This document shows positions 7,228-13,366 of a stretch of 14,396 nucleotides of DNA, piece by piece (the stretch's first letter is position 1; every line of letters starts with the position of its first letter). Source of the DNA: Gammaproteobacteria bacterium (GTDB lineage Bacteria > Pseudomonadota > Gammaproteobacteria > DSM-19610); NCBI GenBank assembly GCA_011371465.1, contig DRQL01000116.1, positions 1-14,396 of the forward strand, given 5' to 3'. Position numbers and translations under genes: made by a program. A model generated the notes under the pieces. That model saw nothing but the letters and a program-made list of their open reading frames with translations, was not told where the DNA came from and made no database searches.

Positions 7228-7869
7228 ATGCCGGTACCAGAAAGAAAGTCCTATCATCACAGGGATCTGCGCAACGCACTCATTTCGGCGGCCATCCCGG
7301 TGCTGAAAGAAAAGGGGGTGATGGGGCTGGGTATGCGCGAGCTGGCGACCCTTACCGGGGTCAGTCACGGGGCACCGTACCGGCATTTCAGTGACAAGAC
7401 AGCGCTGCTGGAAGCCATTGCCGCACAGGGTTACAGGCAGGTTTCGGCGCTCTGCAACAGTGCCCGTGAAAAGTACCGGCAGCAGCCTTTGCAGGCGCTG
7501 GAGGAAGCGGGCATCGGCTACCTGCGGTTCGTCGTGGACAACCCGGAGATCGCCAACCTGATGTTCAGTGGGGTATTGTCGCCAGTTCGCCGGGGTTCGG
7601 AACTGGGTGAGGCGGCCGCTTGTGCCGAGCGCGATCTTCTGCTGATTATCGAACTGGGCAAGCAGGCCGGTCTGTATGCCGGTTTCGACAACAACGACCT
7701 GACGACCGCTTTCCTGTCCATGATGCACGGACTGTCCATGTTGCTTGCCGGTGACCTGTTGCCGGGCCAGCAGCGCGATGAGCGCTCGGTCCGGGTGCTG
7801 GGCCGCACGGTGGCAGCCATCCTGCTGAACGGTATGCTGCGCCGTGGTGCCGGTAACGGGGAGCGGTAG
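7228..7869 (+). CDS. TetR/AcrR family transcriptional regulator
   Basis: This is a DNA-binding regulator of 213 residues that probably works as a ligand-responsive repressor dimer. The N-terminal domain has a basic first helix (residues 7-28). The helix-turn-helix lies at about 34-55, reading LGMRELATLTGVSHGAPYRHF, and ends in the typical YRHFSDKTALLEAIA. The C-terminal ligand domain (about 75-205) is mostly helical and diverged, so no ligand can be assigned. The ATG at 7228 has GGGAG close upstream. The gene ends 2 bases before the thiL start, so ribosomes may reinitiate onto thiL. Its position between nusB and thiL is unusual. Its target could be its own promoter, and so indirectly thiL, or an unlinked efflux or metabolic gene. 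Confidence 0.93.
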   Translation: MPVPERKSYHHRDLRNALISAAIPVLKEKGVMGLGMRELATLTGVSHGAPYRHFSDKTALLEAIAAQGYRQVSALCNSAREKYRQQPLQALEEAGIGYLRFVVDNPEIANLMFSGVLSPVRRGSELGEAAACAERDLLLIIELGKQAGLYAGFDNNDLTTAFLSMMHGLSMLLAGDLLPGQQRDERSVRVLGRTVAAILLNGMLRRGAGNGER

Positions 7870-7871
7870 CG

Positions 7872-8840
7872 GTGACGGTTTCCGAGTTCGACATCATTGA
7901 GCGTTATTTCAGGCGCCAGGCCGTGCAGCGGGATGACGTGGTGCTGGGTATCGGCGATGATGCAGCGGTATTGCAGGTGCCTGCTGACCGTCAGCTGGTC
8001 GTGGCGATGGATACCCTGGTAGCCGGCCGGCACTTCCCGCCGCAGACCGCAGCGTTCGATATTGGCTGGAAAGCACTCGCGGTCAACCTGAGCGACCTCG
8101 CCGCCATGGGCGCGCGACCGACCTGGGCCACCCTGTCGTTGACCTTGCCGGCGGTCGATGAGGACTGGCTGGAGGGATTTGCCAGCGGGTTCTTTCAGCT
8201 CGCCGGGCAGTACCAGGTGGCGCTGGTGGGCGGCGATACCACGCGCGGACCGCTGTCGGTGACCGTGCAGGTGCACGGACTGGTGGCAAGCGGCAAGGCA
8301 TTGCGCCGTGCCGGCGCACGTGCCGGGCAACGATTGTTCGTTACCGGGACACTGGGTGATGCTGCCTGTGCATTGCAGGCGCTCAGTGCCGGTCACAGCG
8401 TGGCTCCGGATCGCCTGCGGCGGCTGAACCGGCCTGAACCACGGGTGGAATTTGGCCTGGTGCTGGCCGAAACCGGTGCCGCGGTGATCGACATATCGGA
8501 CGGTCTGCTGGCCGATCTCGGGCACCTGCTGGACGCCAGTCATTGCGGTGCCACTGTGTGGATTGATCGCTTGCCTGCTGCACCGGGCGGGGAAGCGGGC
8601 ACGCCGCCCGGCGTGCTGGATTGCCAGTTACAGGGCGGTGACGATTACGAACTCTGCTTCAGCGTGGATGCCGGGCAGGTGGAGACGTTGACCCGGTCTG
8701 CACGGCGGCTGCAAGTACCCCTGACGGAGATCGGCGTGATCGAAACGCAACCCGGTATTCGTTGCAGGCACGAGGACGGCAGTCTCTATACGCCATCGGG
8801 AACCGGTTTCGACCATTTCAGGGATGTGGCGAATGACTAG
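7872..8840 (+). CDS. thiL: Thiamine-monophosphate kinase
   Basis: ThiL phosphorylates thiamine monophosphate to thiamine diphosphate with ATP, the last step in making the active cofactor. The protein has 322 residues and the complete AIR-synthase-like motif set. GIGDDAAVL (26-34) and the substrate loop DTLVAGRHF (47-55) come first. NLSDLAAMGA (72-81), VGGDTTRG (119-126), DISDGLLADLG (207-217) and GGDDYEL (255-261) follow. The start is a GTG at 7872 with GGGGAG inside the end of the TetR gene serving as ribosome binding site. The N-terminus SEFDIIERYF aligns with E. coli ThiL. It overlaps the protease gene downstream by 8 bases. pgpA, the usual neighbour after thiL in E. coli, is absent here. 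Confidence 0.97.
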   Translation: MTVSEFDIIERYFRRQAVQRDDVVLGIGDDAAVLQVPADRQLVVAMDTLVAGRHFPPQTAAFDIGWKALAVNLSDLAAMGARPTWATLSLTLPAVDEDWLEGFASGFFQLAGQYQVALVGGDTTRGPLSVTVQVHGLVASGKALRRAGARAGQRLFVTGTLGDAACALQALSAGHSVAPDRLRRLNRPEPRVEFGLVLAETGAAVIDISDGLLADLGHLLDASHCGATVWIDRLPAAPGGEAGTPPGVLDCQLQGGDDYELCFSVDAGQVETLTRSARRLQVPLTEIGVIETQPGIRCRHEDGSLYTPSGTGFDHFRDVAND

Positions 8841-9504
8841 GCGATTCTTGCGTAACCTGGCGTTCCAGGCACTGGTGCTGCTGGTACTCGGGTCCGGAGC
8901 GGGCAGGGTGCTGGCCGTAAAGGACATCCATGTGGTTGCCCTGTTCAGGGACCGGGCGGTGGTCATGATCGACGGCAAGCGGCACCTGCTGGGCGCCGGG
9001 GAAACCAGCCCGGAGGGTGTGCGGCTGATCTCGGCGGACAGTGCCGGTGCGGTGCTTGAATATGGGGGTGAGCGCCTGGAACGGCAGCTCGACGGTCGTG
9101 TGCGCGCCGCCGTGAAACCGCGGGATACCGGTGAAGACGTGCATATCTTCCGCGACAGCATGGGTATGTTCAAGACAGTAGGAAGCATCAACGGTCTGCC
9201 GGTGTCTTTCCTGGTCGATACCGGCGCCAGCTCGGTCGCCATGAACGCCGCGCAGGCGCGCCGCCTGGGTATCGATTATCACGTGGAAGGGGAACCCACC
9301 TGGGTAAGTACGGCCTCCGACGTGGTACGGGCGTACCGGGTCAGGCTGGATATCGTGAAAGTGGGTTCCATACAGTTGCGCAATGTCACCGCCATCGTCA
9401 TGGAAGGTCCGCAGCCTTCAGAGGCCCTGCTGGGGATGAGTTACCTGTCCCGTGTCCAGCTCATCAACCAGGGTGATCGGCTGATCCTGCGGCGCAGGTA
9501 CTGA
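8833..9504 (+). CDS. Periplasmic retropepsin-like aspartic protease (clan AA)
   Basis: This protein of 223 residues has an N-terminal signal sequence or membrane anchor (basic TRRFLRN, then hydrophobic to about A28). A C-terminal single-lobe aspartic protease domain spans about 108-223. The catalytic motif is FLVDTGASSVAMN (127-139), with active-site D129, and a second conserved stretch is ALLGMSYL (198-205). One DTG motif per chain implies a homodimer, as in retropepsins and bacterial proteins of this group. The ATG at 8833 is preferred because AGGGA at 8820-8824 is correctly spaced; an ATG at 8824 is too close to it. The start overlaps the thiL stop by 8 bases. Natural substrates are unknown. 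Confidence 0.88.
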   Translation: MTRRFLRNLAFQALVLLVLGSGAGRVLAVKDIHVVALFRDRAVVMIDGKRHLLGAGETSPEGVRLISADSAGAVLEYGGERLERQLDGRVRAAVKPRDTGEDVHIFRDSMGMFKTVGSINGLPVSFLVDTGASSVAMNAAQARRLGIDYHVEGEPTWVSTASDVVRAYRVRLDIVKVGSIQLRNVTAIVMEGPQPSEALLGMSYLSRVQLINQGDRLILRRRY

Positions 9505-9628
9505 GCCGGAGCGGGGCGGAATCTTCCGGTCAGGTTGCAGTCGAACACGCCAGTCCCGTGGTCGGGCGTGATGCCGTGTAGGCGGCCATATGCGGTATCC
9601 GGAGTCTTCCGGAAAGGGAGTGCAGGTG

Positions 9629-9979
9629 ATGAAAAGATCAACCAGGGCGGCACTGTTGTCCGCCTTTATATTCCCCGGTGCGGGTCACCTTTACCTGAAG
9701 AAGTACCTCGCCGGCGCGGTATTGGCCGGCATTTCCCTCACCGCGATGTACCGGGTCGTCTCGGATACCATCGGGAAGGCATACCAGATCAGCGAACAAC
9801 TGTTGAATGGTGCCGCCCCGCTGGATGCGGGGGCCATCTCGGAACTGGTAGCCGGACAAACCACGGGCAGTGAAGCACGGTCAATGAACATGGCCATGGC
9901 TGCATTCATTATTTGCTGGTTAATTGGTATTGTTGACTCGTACCGGGCGGGTCGTGTGCCGGTGGATGGCAGGCAATGA
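9629..9979 (+). CDS. Small membrane protein of unknown function
   Basis: The protein is 116 residues with a basic start (MKRSTR). A hydrophobic segment contains FIFPGAGHLYLKKY (13-26), and likely transmembrane helices lie at about 27-44 and 88-105. The stretch PGAGHLYLKKYLAGAVLAG recalls the PGxGxxYxG pattern of small TM2-like membrane proteins, but I do not recognise a named family with confidence. The start at 9629 is supported by a strong GGAAAGGGAG at 9611-9620 with 8-base spacing. An in-frame ATG at 9590 would add 13 residues across that site. It follows the protease gene by 124 bases with no clear terminator. Its function is unknown. Confidence 0.8.
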   Translation: MKRSTRAALLSAFIFPGAGHLYLKKYLAGAVLAGISLTAMYRVVSDTIGKAYQISEQLLNGAAPLDAGAISELVAGQTTGSEARSMNMAMAAFIICWLIGIVDSYRAGRVPVDGRQ

Positions 9980-10183
9980 TCGCCGTTGATCGGTGAGCGC
10001 CTGCTCCGGCAGTCTGTTCCTGTGGCAAAGGTGTGAGCAGGCAGGGGAATGCATGCATGTGCCTCCCCCCGGGAAGGGTACGTTCGCCAGGGTGAGATCC
10101 GGGGTTGCAGCACGCTTGTTGTGTCTTCGACCACAGAGCCTGGTGTCAGTAGCTGTGCGAAGCAGGATATCGCGGGGTCAGGA
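9980..10183. other. Intergenic region with no recognised feature
   Basis: These 204 bases separate the two small membrane-protein genes. I see no strong promoter, operator dyad, riboswitch or T-tailed hairpin. A reading frame open from 10049 into the 10184 gene lacks a credible start, and its upstream part has no membrane-protein character, so I treat it as leader. Confidence 0.5.
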
Positions 10184-10390
10184 ATGGAAAGCACATCACA
10201 GCTGGTATGGGGCATAATATTCGGTGCGATCGGCGTGGGGTTTTTTGTCTACGGGAAGCGGCAAAAAGCCATTGTTCCGCTGGTGACCGGTATTGCATTG
10301 CTGGTCTTCCCGTATTTTGTCTCGAACCTGTACGCGCTGCTTCTGGTGGGCGCCGGCTTGCTTGCACTGCCCTGGTTTGTGCGTATCTAG
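10184..10390 (+). CDS. Small hydrophobic membrane protein (68 aa), function unknown
   Basis: The 68-residue product is almost entirely hydrophobic. Likely membrane segments are at about 7-23, 30-46 and 49-65, with a short basic loop (GKRQKA, 24-29) between the first two and PWFVRI at the end. It resembles a set of short conserved gammaproteobacterial membrane proteins of unknown role, which I recall only generally. The ATG at 10184 has GGGG and AGGA upstream. A longer frame from 10049 is possible but its 45 extra residues look non-coding. It sits before nirN without a clear functional link. Confidence 0.75.
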   Translation: MESTSQLVWGIIFGAIGVGFFVYGKRQKAIVPLVTGIALLVFPYFVSNLYALLLVGAGLLALPWFVRI

Positions 10391-10566
10391 CGGGCCCCGC
10401 GCGAAAGCCCTTCACATCGATTATCAATTGCAGGACACTTGAGGAGCGCCGACCTCCCGGGCCGGACAGGAAACAGTGCTACCGTATTTACCGGTTATCC
10501 GGATGACAGACAGGACTATCGCTACGTTTATGAATGTTTCAGTATTCAGGAGAAAAGGGGATTGTC

Positions 10567-10588
10567 GGCACCCCGGGAAAAGGGTGCC
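10567..10588 (+). promoter_or_regulatory. Hairpin covering the nirN Shine-Dalgarno sequence
   Basis: GGCACCC (10567-10573) pairs perfectly with GGGTGCC (10582-10588) around an eight-base loop. The probable ribosome binding site AAGGG (10580-10584) lies half in the loop and half in the 3' arm, 8 bases before the ATG. Folding would hide it. There is no T-run, so it is not an intrinsic terminator. The structure is seen in the sequence; a regulatory role is inference. Confidence 0.5.
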
Positions 10589-10592
10589 CGGA

Positions 10593-12140
10593 ATGCGGCT
10601 GTCGTGGTTGACCGGCCTGCTGTGGCTGCTGCCGGCCGTTTCCGTCGCTGACAGCGCGCAGCAGCTGTTTGCGGCGCACTGTGCATCCTGTCACGGGCCG
10701 GAACGGCTGGGAGCCATGGGGCCCGCCCTGTTGCCTGAAAACCTGCACCGCCTGCGCAAGGACCGGGCATCCGCGGTAATTGCTGACGGACTGCCGGCCA
10801 CGCAGATGCCCGCGTTCGGCAAGAAACTGACCGCCGCGCAGATCGATACGCTGGTTGGCTACATCTACTCGCCACCGGCAACCCCCCCGGTCTGGGGTGA
10901 AAAGCAGATCCGGGCCAGCCATATCGTTTACCCGGCGGCAAAACAATCGAAACCCGGCGACAAACCGGTCTACGACGCTGACCCGTTGAACCTGTTCCTG
11001 GTGGTGGAAGCGGGTGATCACCATGTTACCGTGCTGGACGGTGACAGGCTGGTGCCGATCAAGCGTTTCAAGTCGCGTTTTGCGCTGCACGGCGGGCCCA
11101 AGTATTCCTCCAGCGGACGCTACGTGTACTTTGCCTCGCGTGACGGCTGGATTACCAAGTTTGACATGTACCGCCTGGAAGTGATCGCCGAGGTGCGTGC
11201 CGGGATCAATACCCGCAACGCAGCAGTGTCGGCCGATGACCGCTACGTGCTGGTCGGTAATTACCTGCCGCATACCCTGGTATTGCTGGATGCGAACGAC
11301 CTGAGCCTGATCAGGATCATTGATGTGAAAGACGATTTTGGTAACAGCTCGCGTGTCAGCGCCGTGTATACCGCGCCACCGCGCCACAGTTTTATCGTGG
11401 CGCTGAAAGATATCAGGGAAGTCTGGGAGATCAGCTACGCGGATGAACCGGAGCCGGTCTATAACGGTCTGATGCATGATTACCAGCTCCAGGAAGGACT
11501 GGCCGAGACCGGGCCTTTCCCCATTCGTCGAATTCACCTGGACGACTACCTGGATGATTTTTTCTTCGACCCCGACTACCAGTACCTGATCGGGGCGGCA
11601 CGCAACGGCCATAAAGGCCAGGTAGTGAACCTGGTGGTCGGGCGCAAGATTGCGGACATCGACCTGCCCGGCATGCCGCACCTGGGCTCCGGTATCACCT
11701 GGCGCTACAGGGATACCCGGGTGCTGGCCACGCCCAACCTCAAGGAAGGCCTGGTGAGTATCATTGACATGAAGACCTGGAAAACCATAAAGAAAATCAA
11801 AACCATGGGGCCGGGGTTTTTCATGCGCAGCCACGAGCATTCGCCCTATGCCTGGGTGGACGTGTTTGTCGGGCCGAACCGGGACGTGGTGCACGTGATC
11901 GACAAGCAAACGCTGGAGATTGTCCGAACGCTGCGGCCGGTGCCCGGCAAGACATCGGGGCACGTGGAGTTCACCCGGGATGGTAAAAAGGCCCTGCTCA
12001 GTATCTGGGACAAGGATGGCGCGGTCATCGTCTATGATGCGGATACTCTGAAGGAGATCAAGCGCCTGCCCATGAGCAAGCCGGTCGGCAAGTACAACGT
12101 CTACAACAAGATCCACCGCTCGGAGGGAACCAGCCATTGA
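10593..12140 (+). CDS. nirN: NirN, cytochrome c/d1-propeller protein of heme d1 biosynthesis
   Basis: NirN acts in the periplasm, oxidising dihydro-heme d1 to heme d1, the cofactor of cytochrome cd1 nitrite reductase. The precursor has 515 residues with a signal peptide ending near A19. A cytochrome c domain follows with CASCH (30-34) and probable axial M72 (TQMPAF). An eight-bladed d1-binding propeller runs from about 130 to the end. H166 (FALHGG) matches the proximal d1 ligand of NirS. The two distal active-site His of NirS are not found at the aligned positions. The C-terminus KPVGKYNVYNKI...EGTSH, the HEHSPYAW motif (414-421) and the length fit NirN rather than NirS. The ATG at 10593 gives a clean signal peptide and follows AAGGG; upstream in-frame starts would add a long polar leader. 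Confidence 0.9.
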   Translation: MRLSWLTGLLWLLPAVSVADSAQQLFAAHCASCHGPERLGAMGPALLPENLHRLRKDRASAVIADGLPATQMPAFGKKLTAAQIDTLVGYIYSPPATPPVWGEKQIRASHIVYPAAKQSKPGDKPVYDADPLNLFLVVEAGDHHVTVLDGDRLVPIKRFKSRFALHGGPKYSSSGRYVYFASRDGWITKFDMYRLEVIAEVRAGINTRNAAVSADDRYVLVGNYLPHTLVLLDANDLSLIRIIDVKDDFGNSSRVSAVYTAPPRHSFIVALKDIREVWEISYADEPEPVYNGLMHDYQLQEGLAETGPFPIRRIHLDDYLDDFFFDPDYQYLIGAARNGHKGQVVNLVVGRKIADIDLPGMPHLGSGITWRYRDTRVLATPNLKEGLVSIIDMKTWKTIKKIKTMGPGFFMRSHEHSPYAWVDVFVGPNRDVVHVIDKQTLEIVRTLRPVPGKTSGHVEFTRDGKKALLSIWDKDGAVIVYDADTLKEIKRLPMSKPVGKYNVYNKIHRSEGTSH

Positions 12141-12167
12141 GCCGGCTGATTTCCGTTATTTAAACCC

Positions 12168-12181
12168 TTGATCTACATCAA
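12168..12181. promoter_or_regulatory. FNR/DNR (ANR)-type binding site upstream of nirE
   Basis: TTGAT-CTAC-ATCAA is a perfect match to the symmetric FNR-family consensus TTGAT-N4-ATCAA. It lies 28 bases after the nirN stop and 92 bases before the nirE start. A -10-like CAATAT at 12204-12209 would place the box near -41.5, the classical activation position; CATAAT at 12215-12220 is the better hexamer but puts the box further upstream. Activation of nirECF by low oxygen (FNR/ANR) or nitric oxide (DNR) is inferred from knowledge of denitrification genes. Confidence 0.88.
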
Positions 12182-12273
12182 GGACAGTAAAAACCGCCTC
12201 CCCCAATATGCCTCCATAATACCGTCGATCCCGGATTTGCGGGTCGCGGCGATGGGGATACGGGAGGCAACGT

Positions 12274-13053
12274 TTGAAGATACAGCCAAAAATCTACCTG
12301 GTGGGAGCAGGACCCGGTGATCCGGACCTGCTCACGGTAAAAGCGCTGCGCCTGTTACAGAACGCGGACACCCTGGTGTATGACCGGCTGGTGTCGCGCG
12401 AAATCCTCGCGCTGGTTCCGGCCCGCGTTGCGCGTGTATACGTGGGCAAGGCAACCGGCCAGCACACGCTCAGCCAGCAGGAAATCAACGCGCTGCTGGT
12501 GGATCTGGGCAGGAAGCATCAGTGTGTGGTACGGCTGAAAGGCGGCGACCCTTTTATTTTTGGACGGGGTGGCGAAGAGGCGCTGGCGCTGGCGCATAAC
12601 GATATCCCGTTCGAGGTGGTGCCCGGGATTACCGCGGCACAGGCCTGTGCGGCCTACGCAGGTATCCCCCTGACCCATCGCGGCCTGGCCCGCGGTGTGC
12701 AGTTTGTTACCGGGCATCGCAAGGATAACGAGGAACTGGTGCTGGATCCTGCAGCGCTGTCCGACCCGGAACAGACGCTGGTGGTCTACATGGGCCTCAC
12801 CCAGCTGCCGCTGATCGTGCGTGACCTGCTCAATGCCGGCCGTTCGGCGGATACGCCGGCCGCGGTGATCGAGCGTGGCACCACTTCGCGCCAGCGCAAT
12901 GTCATTACGACGGTGGGCGGGCTGCAGCAGGCGGTTGAACAACACGCCATTGCCTCCCCGGCCATGCTGATTGTCGGCCGGGTCGTTGCGCTGGCAGAGG
13001 AGCTGGACTGGTTCGAGCCCTGGGTGCAGGAGATGGAACTCCGGTATGCCTAG
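12274..13053 (+). CDS. nirE: NirE, uroporphyrinogen-III C-methyltransferase
   Basis: NirE uses S-adenosylmethionine to methylate uroporphyrinogen III at C2 and C7, giving precorrin-2. That is the first committed step toward heme d1 (also siroheme and cobalamin). The 259-residue protein is a stand-alone SUMT without the CysG dehydrogenase part. Motifs are VGAGPGDPDLLT (10-21), RLKGGDPFIFGRGGEE (87-102), VPGITAAQACAAYAG (116-130), PLTHRG (132-137) and FVTGH (144-148). The start is a TTG preceded by GGGAGG at 12262-12267. CobA is the same enzyme by sequence; the symbol rests on the location between nirN and nirC-nirF and on the FNR box. Its stop overlaps the nirC start by 8 bases. Confidence 0.93.
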   Translation: MKIQPKIYLVGAGPGDPDLLTVKALRLLQNADTLVYDRLVSREILALVPARVARVYVGKATGQHTLSQQEINALLVDLGRKHQCVVRLKGGDPFIFGRGGEEALALAHNDIPFEVVPGITAAQACAAYAGIPLTHRGLARGVQFVTGHRKDNEELVLDPAALSDPEQTLVVYMGLTQLPLIVRDLLNAGRSADTPAAVIERGTTSRQRNVITTVGGLQQAVEQHAIASPAMLIVGRVVALAEELDWFEPWVQEMELRYA

Positions 13054-13366
13054 AACGCTGTTTTTTATTGGCCTGTGTGCACTGGCGGTATCGGCTACGG
13101 CAGAAGCGCTCACCCCGGCACGTCAGGCGGAGTTGCGCAGCCTGGTGCACCAGGATTGTGGCTCCTGCCACGGTATGCGACTGACCGGTGGCCTGGGTCC
13201 GGCGTTGACGCCACAGGCGTTGCAGGACAAAAGCCATGAGTTTCTGTTTGCGACCATCCGTGATGGACGGCCGGGCACCCCGATGCCGCCGTGGCGGCCG
13301 CTGCTCACCCGCCAGGAAATCGACTGGATCGTTGACTACCTGAAGAGTGCGGGAGCGGCGCCTTGA
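13046..13366 (+). CDS. nirC: NirC, periplasmic c-type cytochrome
   Basis: This small monoheme cytochrome c has 106 residues. A signal peptide (MPRTLFFIGLCALAVSATA, cleavage near 19-20) is followed by the heme-binding motif CGSCH at 38-42. M80 in GTPMPPW is the likely axial ligand and EIDWIVDYLK near the end the closing helix. Size and location between nirE and nirF fit NirC, which is thought to pass electrons in heme d1 maturation or to nitrite reductase. The ATG at 13046 overlaps the end of nirE by 8 bases; the TGA stop overlaps the TTG start of nirF. The ribosome binding site is weak, which suits translational coupling. Confidence 0.88.
   Translation: MPRTLFFIGLCALAVSATAEALTPARQAELRSLVHQDCGSCHGMRLTGGLGPALTPQALQDKSHEFLFATIRDGRPGTPMPPWRPLLTRQEIDWIVDYLKSAGAAP

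Noticed and set aside
6803..7279. Minus-strand open frame through the nusB-tetR gap
   Set aside because: It is built mainly from the MITE inverted repeats and reads the same short peptide motif in both arms. It is not a gene.
10391..10566. FNR-type box upstream of nirN
   Set aside because: A single ATCAA half-site occurs near 10425, but no TTGAT partner lies at the required spacing.
10539..12137. Long minus-strand open frame (532 codons) opposite nirN
   Set aside because: It is a GC-rich shadow of nirN. The plus-strand protein has a signal peptide, a heme motif and family signatures, while the reverse reading has none.
10593..12140. Cytochrome cd1 nitrite reductase (NirS)
   Set aside because: The domain order is similar, but the distal His residues, the length (515) and the C-terminus ending EGTSH point to NirN.
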